From NCBI GenBank assembly GCA_031422495.1, contig JANPLX010000073.1, positions 1 through 24,800 of the forward strand: a DNA stretch of 24,800 nucleotides, read 5' to 3'. Positions within the stretch are counted from its first letter, which is position 1. Each line of letters opens with the position of its first letter. Source of the DNA: Aalborgiella sp031422495. GTDB taxonomy: Bacteria > Pseudomonadota > Gammaproteobacteria > Burkholderiales > Burkholderiaceae_C. The position numbers and the translations under genes were made by a program. The notes under the pieces were generated by a model. The model saw only the letters and a list, made by a program, of their open reading frames with translations. It ran no database searches and was not told where the DNA came from. This document shows positions 6,884 to 15,535 of the stretch, in pieces.

Positions 6884-8208
6884 TGACGCCCACACTCATC
6901 GGTCTTTTGATGTTCGGCGGCATGCTGCTGCTCATGGGGTTGCGCGTGCCCATTGCCGCTGCTATGTTTATTCCTGGCGCGTTGGGCTACATGGCCATCA
7001 GCGGCGATGTGGCGATGCTTAATCTGCTCAAAGGCAGTGCGGTAGCACGTCTGACGGTGTATGAACTCAGTGTCATCCCGTTATTTTTGCTCATGGGGCA
7101 GTTTGCTACTCAGGGTGGTTTGAGTCGTGATCTGTTTCGCGCTGCTGCTGCCTTTGTCGGGCATATCCGCGGTGGTTTGGCCATGGCCGCCATCTTGAGT
7201 GCAGCCGCTTTTGGCGCGGTGTGTGGCTCATCGGTAGCTACTTCCGCCACGATCACGCAGGTGGCCTACCCCGAGATGAAGGCTAATGGCTACCATGGCC
7301 GTTTATCCACAGCCACACTCGCAGCAGGTGGGACGTTGGGCATTTTGATTCCACCATCAGTGCCGCTGGTGGTGTACGCCATCTTGACTGAGCAAAATAT
7401 TGCCAAGCTTTTCGCCGCGGCCATGGTACCAGGTATTTTGGCTATGCTGGGCTACATCGTAGTAATTGCGCTGTATTGCCGTGCTCGCCCAGAGTTTGCG
7501 ACGCCCAGCGCCCCAGTGGCTTGGGCAGAGCGTGGCAAAGCATTGGTAACCATTTGGCCGATCGTGATGATTTTTGTGATCGTGTTTGGCGGCATCTATG
7601 GCGGCATTTTTTCGCCGACTGAGGGAGCGGCTGTCGGCGCTTTGCTTACGTTTGCTGTCGGTTTAGCAAGACGCGAGCTGGGCGGCGCAGGGATCAAGCG
7701 AGCATTGGTGGCTTCAGCTGAAACCAGTGCCATGGTGTTCATGATTTTTCTGGGCGCTGACATGATGAACGCCTCACTGGCGCTCACCGAAATGCCGGCA
7801 CGCATTGCCGATTGGGTAACCCATTTGCCGATTTCACCGCTGCTGGTTGTGAGTGCTGTATTGGTTTTGTACGTGGTGTTGGGCTGTGTGATGGATGAGC
7901 TCTCTATGCTGCTATTGACCATTCCAGTGATTTTTCCTGCCATCATGGGGCTTGACTTATGGGGTTTGGAAAAAGACATGAAAGCAATCTGGTTCGGCAT
8001 TTTGGTACTGATGACAGTAGGCATTGGTCTAATAGCGCCACCCGTGGGGCTGAACGTTTATGTCGTTAACAACCTTGCCCGTGATGTACCGATGAGTGAG
8101 ACCTACAAAGGCGTGTTCCCATTCTTGGCATGGGATGCATTGCGTGTTGTGCTGTTGTTGTTTTTTCCAGGGATCAGTTTGTGGCTGGTGACGGTGCTCT
8201 TTAAATGA
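6880..8208 (+). CDS. TRAP transporter large membrane subunit DctM (system 1)
   Basis: This 442-residue protein has about a dozen hydrophobic segments and family signatures of DctM: GLRVPIAAAMFIPG near the start, CGSSVATSATITQVAYPEM, GGTLGILIPPSVPLVVYAI, FSPTEGAAVGA and IAPPVGLNVYVVN. It is the ion-coupled transport channel of the system. The start at 6880 gives the exact ATGA overlap with dctQ and a normal N-terminus; a second ATG follows directly at 6883. The same frame stays open upstream to 6676, but that part is the shadow of dctQ. The gene ends 18 bases from the oppositely oriented second dctM. Confidence 0.9.
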   Translation: MMTPTLIGLLMFGGMLLLMGLRVPIAAAMFIPGALGYMAISGDVAMLNLLKGSAVARLTVYELSVIPLFLLMGQFATQGGLSRDLFRAAAAFVGHIRGGLAMAAILSAAAFGAVCGSSVATSATITQVAYPEMKANGYHGRLSTATLAAGGTLGILIPPSVPLVVYAILTEQNIAKLFAAAMVPGILAMLGYIVVIALYCRARPEFATPSAPVAWAERGKALVTIWPIVMIFVIVFGGIYGGIFSPTEGAAVGALLTFAVGLARRELGGAGIKRALVASAETSAMVFMIFLGADMMNASLALTEMPARIADWVTHLPISPLLVVSAVLVLYVVLGCVMDELSMLLLTIPVIFPAIMGLDLWGLEKDMKAIWFGILVLMTVGIGLIAPPVGLNVYVVNNLARDVPMSETYKGVFPFLAWDALRVVLLLFFPGISLWLVTVLFK

Positions 8209-8226
8209 ACGATTGAATCGCTGACC

Positions 8227-9537
8227 TTATTTGTCTTTTCCCATCACCAGATCAGGCAGATAGGTCACGATTTCTGGAAAAAGCGTGATCAGCGCAATGC
8301 ACAGCACTAAGCAGCCGAAAAAGGGTAAGGCGGCCTTGGCAATCAGGTTGCTGTCTTTGCCCGTCATGTTTTGCAACACAAACAAATTAAACCCAACTGG
8401 CGGTGTGACTTCGGCAATTTCCACCAACAAAATGATGAAAATGCCGAACCAAATCAAGTCAAAACCGGCTTTTTGAATCATTGGCAATACCACAGCTGCC
8501 GTTAGCACAATCATGCTGATACCGTCTAGTGCGGTGCCCAAGATCAAATAAACCACCACCAAACAGCTAATCAACGCGTAGGGAGACAGGTTCATGCCGT
8601 TCACCCATTCAGCTAATTCGCGCGGCACACCAGTAAACGCCATAGTTTTGGTCAAAAACGCAGCGCCAGCCAAAATAAACATAATCATGCAGCTGGTGCG
8701 AGTCGCACCCATCAGTCCATCCCAAAAATTTTGAAACGTCAAACTGCGCCCTAAAGCGGCCATCACCAAAGCACCTAAAACCCCAAACGCAGCACATTCT
8801 GTGGCCGTTGCCCAACCCGCGATCAGTACCCAGACGATAAAAATAATCAACAAGGCGCAAGGAATGAGTTGTCCACTGAGTTTGATTTTTTCAACAAAGG
8901 TAGTGGGCGGATCAGCTGCGGGTACTTGTTCGGGATGGCGTAGGCTCCACCAAGCGATATACCCGGAGAACAGCAGCATCAGCAAAGCACCGGGTAAAAA
9001 ACCGGCTAAAAAAATCCGAATAATGGATGCATCAGCCGCAACCGCATAGACGACCATGGTGATAGAAGGGGGAATCAAAATTCCTAATGTACCAGCCGTA
9101 GCGAGCGAACCGATGGCGAGTTTTTCGTTGTAGCCGCGTTTGATCAATTCAGGCAAAGCCACTTTGGCAATCGTTGCACAGGTTGCCGCCGATGAACCAG
9201 AAACAGAACCAAAGACGCCGCAACCTAAAATGGTGGTGTGCATCAAACGCCCTGGAATGCGGTTTAACCATGGGCGTAAACCTTCAAACATATCTTCGCT
9301 GAGCTTGGTACGAAATAAAATTTCACCCATCCATATAAACAAGGGTAACGCGGCTAACTCCCAGCTGGCATTGCTCTCCCAAAACGCGCTGAACAGATTT
9401 TTGCCTGGCATGGTATTGGTGAAAAAAGCTTGTCCCACCCAGCCAACGATGGCCAAAGTCATAGCTATCCATACACCGCCGCTTAACAGCAACAGCATGA
9501 TCAAAAGCAACAGGGCGCCTATGCTTAGCACATCCAT
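8227..9537 (-). CDS. TRAP transporter large membrane subunit DctM (system 2)
   Basis: This is a 436-residue multi-helix permease with DctM signatures: FGSVSGSSAATCATIAKVALPEL, here split by its conserved glycine-serine turn, GTLGILIPPSITMVVYAV, ATECAAFG and VTPPVGFNLFVLQN. It is clearly a different paralogue from system 1, since the sequences differ throughout outside the signature loops. The start is supported by GAGGA about 7 bases upstream. It lies 61 bases downstream of its dctQ partner. It would pair with the system 2 DctQ and DctP to import an organic acid or lactam, perhaps pyroglutamate given the neighbouring oxoprolinase. Confidence 0.9.
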   Translation of the reverse strand: MDVLSIGALLLLIMLLLLSGGVWIAMTLAIVGWVGQAFFTNTMPGKNLFSAFWESNASWELAALPLFIWMGEILFRTKLSEDMFEGLRPWLNRIPGRLMHTTILGCGVFGSVSGSSAATCATIAKVALPELIKRGYNEKLAIGSLATAGTLGILIPPSITMVVYAVAADASIIRIFLAGFLPGALLMLLFSGYIAWWSLRHPEQVPAADPPTTFVEKIKLSGQLIPCALLIIFIVWVLIAGWATATECAAFGVLGALVMAALGRSLTFQNFWDGLMGATRTSCMIMFILAGAAFLTKTMAFTGVPRELAEWVNGMNLSPYALISCLVVVYLILGTALDGISMIVLTAAVVLPMIQKAGFDLIWFGIFIILLVEIAEVTPPVGFNLFVLQNMTGKDSNLIAKAALPFFGCLVLCIALITLFPEIVTYLPDLVMGKDK

Positions 9538-9598
9538 ACAAAGTCCTCAAACAAATTATTGAAATTGTCAGATGCGTCAAATAAACATTTGCGCAAGC

Positions 9599-10132
9599 TT
9601 AAACATCGGCAGAAAAATCGCCTTTCGCGTGCCGTTCTTCTACGGCCACCTGATAAGTGGGTTTGCCACCTTGCAGTACTATCCATAATTCATCCAACAC
9701 TGCCAGCAGCAACAGCCAAGAGCCAATCACAAAACTAGCTTGCGGTATCCAAATAGGGATGACGACTAGGCCTGTTGCCATTTCAGCAAATTCATAGCTT
9801 TCATAGGTGAATGCCGTGGCCGAATAAGCGAGGTAAGCCACCGCAATAGCTGCAATGCTTAAGCACACAATCTCAAAACGATGGCGAGTTTTAGCGGACA
9901 TTTTTTCTAACAATAAAGTGACACGTACAAAATCGCCATGTTTGAAGGCATGCGCCATAGCAAAAAATGCAGCAGCGGCGCATAACCAAGCCACCAAGTC
10001 ATTCACGCCGCTAACTTTGAAATTCAGTTGACGACCTACCCCACCGATGATCATCAATACAAAAATACAAAACACGCAGCCTGCAGCAATTGCAGCCGCT
10101 GCGTTGAACAGAAAATCAAGTATGCGGCGCAT
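9599..10132 (-). CDS. TRAP transporter small membrane subunit DctQ (system 2)
   Basis: This 177-residue protein has four membrane helices and the FKVSGVNDLVAWLCAAAAFF segment of the DctQ family, followed by FKHGDFVRVTL. It is the small inner-membrane partner of the system 2 DctM. It lies 20 bases after the dctP stop and 61 bases before dctM on the minus strand, so the order is P-Q-M as in system 1. The ribosome site (AAGTAG) is weak. Confidence 0.85.
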   Translation of the reverse strand: MRRILDFLFNAAAAIAAGCVFCIFVLMIIGGVGRQLNFKVSGVNDLVAWLCAAAAFFAMAHAFKHGDFVRVTLLLEKMSAKTRHRFEIVCLSIAAIAVAYLAYSATAFTYESYEFAEMATGLVVIPIWIPQASFVIGSWLLLLAVLDELWIVLQGGKPTYQVAVEERHAKGDFSADV

Positions 10133-10152
10133 GGACTACTTGGTCTGTCTGC

Positions 10153-11151
10153 TTACTTCTTGGCGCGCACTTTGTTGTAGTCAGTAATAATGACAGCACC
10201 TTCAGCGCCAGCAGCCTTTTGCCAATCGGTCAACATGATGCCACCTACTTGTTGCATGTCTTGCATCAATTTAGGCGCTGGTTTGTGGATTTTCATGCCT
10301 TTACCAATCAGCAGTGTTTTATATTCGTCGTTTTTAGCTTCGCTGGTTTTCCAGCCCCGTGTTTCAGCTTCTGCAGCTGCTTTCACAACGGCGGCTTGTG
10401 TCGCAGCGTCTAAGGCGTTGAAAGCTTTCAAGTTTACCAACACACCATTCTTCGGCAACCAAGCTTGCGTGTCGTACCAGTTTTTGATGTGTTCGTAGGT
10501 TTTGCTGTCATAACCAGTAGAGCCTGAGCTCATGTAGCTTTCGACCACACCCGTCGCCAAAGCTTGGCTGAGTTCCGCCGCTTGAATTTGCACAGGTTGT
10601 GCGCCGATCAATTCTGCAATCTTGGCGGTGGCAGGGCTATAGGCGCGCCACTTGATGCCTCGTAAATCAGCCACAGAACTGATTTCGCGTTTGCTATAAA
10701 TACCTTGTGGTGGCCATGGCACGCTGAACAACATTTTCATGCCTTGCGCAGCTAGCAGCTTGTCCATCGGTGCTTTGGATACCTCGTACAACTTTTTCGC
10801 ATCTGCATAGCCCGTCGCTAAAAACGGCACGCCATCGAGTGCATAAATTGGGTTTTCGTTGGCGAAATTAGCCAGCAAGATCTCGCCCATTTGTGCTTGT
10901 CCACCTTGAACGGCACGTTTGATTTCGGGCGCTTTGAACAAAGATGCATTGGCATGCACCGTGATTTTGAGTTTGCCAGCTGTGGCAGCGTCAACATCTT
11001 TGGCGAATTGTGTCAAGTTCTCGGTATGAAAATTAGTAGCAGGATAAGCGGCCGGCAAATCCCATTTGGTTTGAGCAAATGCGATAGACGTGCTGACAAG
11101 CACGCCCAAAGCCATGAGCGTTGATTGCAAGGGTAACGAGTTATATGCCAT
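10153..11151 (-). CDS. TRAP transporter solute-binding protein DctP (system 2)
   Basis: This is a 332-residue periplasmic receptor. The start at 11151 is supported by GGAG 8 bases upstream and an immediate signal peptide (MAYNSLPLQSTLMALGVLVS, cleavage after AFA). The frame is open back to 11256, but that would place the start inside the operator palindromes. The ligand arginine is probably in GIKWRAYSP. Receptors of this group from Bordetella pertussis (DctP6, DctP7) are known to bind pyroglutamate. The 5-oxoprolinase-type gene across the divergent promoter fits that ligand, but the assignment here is inference. Confidence 0.87.
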   Translation of the reverse strand: MAYNSLPLQSTLMALGVLVSTSIAFAQTKWDLPAAYPATNFHTENLTQFAKDVDAATAGKLKITVHANASLFKAPEIKRAVQGGQAQMGEILLANFANENPIYALDGVPFLATGYADAKKLYEVSKAPMDKLLAAQGMKMLFSVPWPPQGIYSKREISSVADLRGIKWRAYSPATAKIAELIGAQPVQIQAAELSQALATGVVESYMSSGSTGYDSKTYEHIKNWYDTQAWLPKNGVLVNLKAFNALDAATQAAVVKAAAEAETRGWKTSEAKNDEYKTLLIGKGMKIHKPAPKLMQDMQQVGGIMLTDWQKAAGAEGAVIITDYNKVRAKK

Positions 11152-11235
11152 AGAAAACTCCAGTTGATTGAAGGACAAGTTGATGATGTTGAATGTAATT
11201 GCTTTGCAGAATTGTTTAATCGGTGTTTTCCCTAA

Positions 11236-11256
11236 TTGTCGACAAATTGTCAACAA
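11236..11256. promoter_or_regulatory. Tandem operator palindromes TTGTCGACAA / TTGTCAACAA
   Basis: Two 10-bp inverted repeats, at 11236-11245 (perfect) and 11247-11256 (one central mismatch), repeat with a period of 11 bases, so they lie on one face of the helix. They sit between the divergent dctP and MarR-like genes. Read on the minus strand, the second contains TTGACA, a consensus -35 box for the TRAP operon, so a bound regulator would block RNA polymerase. Short TTGNNNNCAA-like palindromes are usual targets of MarR-family dimers. Two direct TTTAATCG copies (11215-11222 and 11264-11271) flank them. Confidence 0.6.
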
Positions 11257-11310
11257 AATGTAGTTTAATCGTAAAAACAGAAAACAATCATGCTCTAAAA
11301 CAGTAGAAAA

Positions 11311-11859
11311 ATGACACGAAAAACTACTTCAATTCCAAAAATAGCTACGCAAGTAGAGTCAGCTCGCATCGTCTCATCTGCGCATTTGGTGTCGCCAAAA
11401 AGTTCAGAAATGAGTGAGTTTGAGTTTGGCTTGATCGTTGCAGGCAATGCCTTTCACCGTTGGATCGCGCATTGTATGAGTGCAGCGGGATTGAAAGATT
11501 TGACGCCCTTGGATGTACTGGTACTTCACCACGTGACGCACCGTGCACGCGACAAGCGGTTGGCTGATATATGTTTCATCATGAACGTGGAAGACACCCA
11601 CTTGATCAACTACTCACTCAAAAAACTGCAAAACTTAAGTGTAGTTGTTTCAAATAAAAGCGGTAAAGACGTTACCTATGCCTCAACCGAGTTAGGACGT
11701 CAACATGTAGAGCGTTATCGAGAGATACGCGAGTCTTGTTTGATCAATGCCTTGAATGCGGACGAAGGTTTGAACCGCGACATTGGCGAATTGGCAAGAT
11801 TACTGCGTTTACTATCTGGCATTTATGACCAAGCGGCACGCTCAGCTGCCAGCTTATAA
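11311..11859 (+). CDS. MarR-like winged-helix transcriptional regulator
   Basis: This 182-residue protein has a MarR-type core. A helix-rich dimer segment (residues about 36-60, FEFGLIVAGNAFHRWIAHC) is followed by a winged helix (about 63-130, with TPLDVLVLHHVTHR, ADICFIMNVEDTHLINYSLK and the wing SNKSGKDVTYASTELG). A C-terminal dimerisation helix follows. It is divergent from the TRAP system 2 operon and 11 bases upstream of the oxoprolinase gene, so it probably controls both through the tandem palindromes at 11236-11256. The first 30 residues are polar and not part of the fold. No strong ribosome site precedes the ATG. Confidence 0.8.
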   Translation: MTRKTTSIPKIATQVESARIVSSAHLVSPKSSEMSEFEFGLIVAGNAFHRWIAHCMSAAGLKDLTPLDVLVLHHVTHRARDKRLADICFIMNVEDTHLINYSLKKLQNLSVVVSNKSGKDVTYASTELGRQHVERYREIRESCLINALNADEGLNRDIGELARLLRLLSGIYDQAARSAASL

Positions 11860-11870
11860 AAATAATCAAT

Positions 11871-14800
11871 ATGACTACTAAGCGTTGGCAATTCTGGATA
11901 GACCGTGGCGGGACATTTACTGACGTGGTGGGTAAAAAGCCAGATGGCACGCTGGTAACACACAAACTTCTGAGCGATAACCCTGAGCAATACAAAGATG
12001 CCGCAGTCGCAGGTATCCGTTACTTGTTGGGTTTGAAATCGGGGGAGGCTGTCACGCCCGAACAAGTGGAATGCGTCAAGATGGGCACGACAGTTGCCAC
12101 CAATGCATTGTTAGAGCGCAAGGGCGAACCCACTTTATTGGTAATTAGCCAGGGATTCCGAGATGCTCTGCGGATAGCGTATCAAAATCGTCCACGCTTG
12201 TTTGACCGTAATATTGTTTTACCTGAGTTGCTATACAGCTCAGTTGTAGAAGCGCAAGAGCGTATGTCGGTACAGGGTGATGTGGTGCAAGCATTGGACG
12301 AAGTGCGTCTTAAAGCCGAGTTGATGAATCAGCATGCCAAAGGTTTGCGCTCTGTAGCCATAATCTTTTTGCATGGTTACCGCTATACACAACACGAGCT
12401 ACTAGCTGAACACATTGCACGAGAAGTTGGTTTCACGCAAATCAGTGTGAGCCATAAAACGAGCCCGATGATGAAGCTCGTCAGTCGTGGCGATACAACG
12501 GTAGTAGATGCCTATTTGTCACCGATTTTAAGACGCTATGTAGAACAAGTTGCAGCAGAGATGCCGGGTGTAAAAATATTTTTCATGCAATCCTCGGGTG
12601 GTTTAACAGACGCTCATGCTTTTCAAGGTAAAGACGCAATTTTGAGTGGGCCAGCTGGCGGAATCGTTGGTATGGCGCGGACGGCGCAATTGGCGGGTCA
12701 CGACAAAGTGATTGGTTTTGACATGGGTGGAACATCCACAGATGTTAGTCATTTCGCGGGTGAATTTGAGCGTGAATTTGAAACGCAAGTTGCTGGCGTG
12801 CGAATGCGCGCACCTATGATGAGTATCCACACTGTTGCAGCTGGCGGAGGTTCATTGCTAGCATTTGATGGGGCACGCTTTCGCGTAGGACCACAAAGTG
12901 CTGGTGCTAATCCTGGCCCAGCTTGTTATCGGCGTGGTGGCAAACTGGCAGTGACAGACGCTAATGTGATTTTGGGTAAAGTGCAACCAACTTACTTTCC
13001 AAAAATGTTTGGATTGCGTGGCGATGAAGCTTTGAGTTATGAAGCATCGTTTGAAAAATTCAGCGATATGTCTCGCCAAGCTGGCCGAAGTGTCGAGGCA
13101 GTCGCCGAAGGCTTCATCAACATCGCAGTGCAGCAAATGGCCAACGCTATTAAAAAGATTTCAGTAGCGCGCGGCTATGACGTCACTCGCTACACCTTGC
13201 AGTGCTTTGGTGGCGCGGGAGGGCAGCATGCCTGCTTGGTAGCCGATGCGTTAGGCATGACCCGCGTATTTGTGCACCCGCTTGCTGGTGTGCTCAGTGC
13301 TTATGGCATGGGATTGGCTGATCAAAATGTGATTCGTGAGCAGGCTGTTGAGACGCTGCTGACCGAGCAAGCCTTGCCTGATATACGGCAGAAATTAGCC
13401 CAGTTGGTAGACGCAGCAACGGGCGACCTAAAGCGGCAGCAGTGGGGCAATGGCGACATCACCGTTCACCTGCGGGTGCATGTGAAATACGAAGGCACGG
13501 ATACGGCGCTGATCGTGCCATTTGGAGATTTAACTGCCACAGAAACGGCTTTCGAGTACGCCTACAAACAACGCTACGCCTTTTTAATGCAAGGCAAAGC
13601 GATGGTGGTAGAAGCCGTTTCTGTCGAAGCCATCATTGGTGGCGATGCTCCTGCTGAGCCGCAGCTTGAGATGCATTCAAAACGCGCAGTGCCTGTTCGT
13701 GAAACTGTGAGAATGTATTCTGGTAATCAGTGGCATGAAGCTGCATTGGTTGTGCGTGAAGACTTGCGCGCGGGCGACTCAGTAATGGGCCCTGCCATCA
13801 TTGCTGAAAAAAATGCGACCACGGTGATAGAGCCGGGATGGGAGGCGAATTTAACAGCCTTGAATCACTTGGTGCTTGAGCGGAAAACACAACGCAACGT
13901 CACATATGCCGTTGGGACAACGGCAGACCCTGTGTTACTTGAAGTTTTCAACAATTTGTTCATGAATATTGCCGAGCAAATGGGGCTGCAGCTGCAAAAC
14001 ACGGCCTACTCGGTCAATATCAAAGAACGGCTCGATTTCAGCTGCGCTTTGTTTGATACGTCAGGCAATCTGATTGCAAATGCGCCGCACATGCCCGTGC
14101 ATTTGGGCAGCATGGGTGAAAGTATCAAAACGGTGATTCGTGAAAACGCTGCCACTATGCAGCCTGGTAATGTGTATGCATTAAACGACCCCTATCACGG
14201 CGGCACGCATTTGCCAGACGTCACCGTCATTACACCTGTGTACCTAGACGGAAGTGCTTTTACCAAACCTGCGTTTTACGTTGGTTCGCGGGGCCACCAC
14301 GCTGATATCGGAGGTACTACGCCAGGCTCTATGCCACCGTTTTCGACCCGAATTGAAGAAGAAGGCGTGCAGATCAACAATGTATTGCTGGTTGACAAAG
14401 GTGTTTTGCGTGAAACTGAGATGGTCGCCTTACTGCAAAGCGGGCGATACCCAAGCCGCAATCCAGCGCAAAATATGGCAGATTTGAAAGCTCAAATCGC
14501 TGCCAATGAAAAAGGTGTACAAGAACTGCGTAAGATGGTTGAAACCTACGGACTAGAGGTTGTACTCGCCTATATGAGCCATGTGCAAGACAACGCGGAA
14601 GAGTCAGTGCGACGCGTGATCACTAGGCTAAAAGACGGCCAATTCACCTTGCCGCTAGACAACGGTGCGCAAATCAGCGTTGCTATTCGCGTCAACAGTC
14701 ATGATCGCACAGCCGAGATAGATTTCACCGGTACATCGCCGCAATTAACGAACAATTTCAATGCACCCACAGCGGTGTGTATGGCGGCCGTGTTGTATGT

Positions 14801-15485
14801 GTTCAGAACCTTGGTAAATGACGATATTCCGCTCAACGCGGGCTGCTTGAAGCCATTAACTGTGATCATTCCTGCGGGTTGTATGTTGAACCCACATCCT
14901 CCAGCGTCCGTGGTTGCCGGTAATGTTGAAACGTCCACATGTATTACCAATGCGTTGTTTGGTGCATTGGGTTTGATGGCGGGTGGACAGCCCACCATGA
15001 ATAACTTTACCTTTGGCAATGATAAATACCAATATTATGAAACGATTGCTGGCGGCAGCGGTGCGGGCGGTGAATTTGATACTCAAGGCAATATTATCAA
15101 TGGATTTAACGGGGTGTCTGTCGTGCAAGCTCACATGACCAATTCAAGATTGACAGATCCAGAAGTTTTGGAGTTTAGATTTCCCGTTCGATTATTAAGT
15201 TTTGAAATCAGAAAAAACTCTGGTGGCCAAGGAAAATATATAGGTGGTGATGGCGGCACAAGGCGTATTCAATTTTTAGAACCAATGACTGCGAGTATTT
15301 TGAGTAATGGCAGAATTCATCCTGCCTTTGGTGCCGCTGACGGGCAGGCTGGTGAGGTTGGAAAAAATAGTATTGAGCGTGTAGACGGTCGTGTTGAGTT
15401 ATTAGCGCATATTGGCCAAGCCGATATGCAAGCGGGCGATATATTTGAAATTGCGACGCCCGGGGGCGGTGGTTTTGGTTTGTAA
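11871..15485 (+). CDS. 5-oxoprolinase-type fused hydantoinase A/B
   Basis: This 1204-residue protein joins a hydantoinase A half (residues about 1-680) and a hydantoinase B half (about 685-1204), the layout of ATP-dependent 5-oxoprolinase. The A half has phosphate-binding loops DRGGTFTDVV near residue 10 and DMGGTSTDVS at 284-293. The B half begins near DPVLLEVFNNLFMNIAEQMG and contains NDPYHGGTHLPD, GSRGHHADIGG and a C-terminal GGGGFG. The enzyme should open 5-oxoproline to glutamate with ATP hydrolysis in the cytoplasm. Related lactams or hydantoins are possible, since the A/B superfamily also includes acetone carboxylase and N-methylhydantoinases, but the length and FWIDRGGTFTD start favour oxoprolinase. 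It follows the MarR-like gene by 11 bases and is divergent from the TRAP genes. Confidence 0.85.
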   Translation: MTTKRWQFWIDRGGTFTDVVGKKPDGTLVTHKLLSDNPEQYKDAAVAGIRYLLGLKSGEAVTPEQVECVKMGTTVATNALLERKGEPTLLVISQGFRDALRIAYQNRPRLFDRNIVLPELLYSSVVEAQERMSVQGDVVQALDEVRLKAELMNQHAKGLRSVAIIFLHGYRYTQHELLAEHIAREVGFTQISVSHKTSPMMKLVSRGDTTVVDAYLSPILRRYVEQVAAEMPGVKIFFMQSSGGLTDAHAFQGKDAILSGPAGGIVGMARTAQLAGHDKVIGFDMGGTSTDVSHFAGEFEREFETQVAGVRMRAPMMSIHTVAAGGGSLLAFDGARFRVGPQSAGANPGPACYRRGGKLAVTDANVILGKVQPTYFPKMFGLRGDEALSYEASFEKFSDMSRQAGRSVEAVAEGFINIAVQQMANAIKKISVARGYDVTRYTLQCFGGAGGQHACLVADALGMTRVFVHPLAGVLSAYGMGLADQNVIREQAVETLLTEQALPDIRQKLAQLVDAATGDLKRQQWGNGDITVHLRVHVKYEGTDTALIVPFGDLTATETAFEYAYKQRYAFLMQGKAMVVEAVSVEAIIGGDAPAEPQLEMHSKRAVPVRETVRMYSGNQWHEAALVVREDLRAGDSVMGPAIIAEKNATTVIEPGWEANLTALNHLVLERKTQRNVTYAVGTTADPVLLEVFNNLFMNIAEQMGLQLQNTAYSVNIKERLDFSCALFDTSGNLIANAPHMPVHLGSMGESIKTVIRENAATMQPGNVYALNDPYHGGTHLPDVTVITPVYLDGSAFTKPAFYVGSRGHHADIGGTTPGSMPPFSTRIEEEGVQINNVLLVDKGVLRETEMVALLQSGRYPSRNPAQNMADLKAQIAANEKGVQELRKMVETYGLEVVLAYMSHVQDNAEESVRRVITRLKDGQFTLPLDNGAQISVAIRVNSHDRTAEIDFTGTSPQLTNNFNAPTAVCMAAVLYVFRTLVNDDIPLNAGCLKPLTVIIPAGCMLNPHPPASVVAGNVETSTCITNALFGALGLMAGGQPTMNNFTFGNDKYQYYETIAGGSGAGGEFDTQGNIINGFNGVSVVQAHMTNSRLTDPEVLEFRFPVRLLSFEIRKNSGGQGKYIGGDGGTRRIQFLEPMTASILSNGRIHPAFGAADGQAGEVGKNSIERVDGRVELLAHIGQADMQAGDIFEIATPGGGGFGL

Positions 15486-15492
15486 AATATTT

Positions 15493-15535
15493 GCTATATT
15501 TTTCATAGCTACTTAGGCAATAAATACGCCGGCTA
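15493..15535 (+). repeat. Dispersed 43-bp hairpin element, copy B (intergenic)
   Basis: The copy starts 8 bases after the oxoprolinase stop. It begins with a perfect GCTAT-ATTTTTC-ATAGC hairpin and ends in GGCAATAAATACGCCGG. Unlike the two copies in open frames, the equivalent reading frame has a TAG stop here (ACT TAG GCA). Orientation is the same as in the other copies. Confidence 0.75.
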
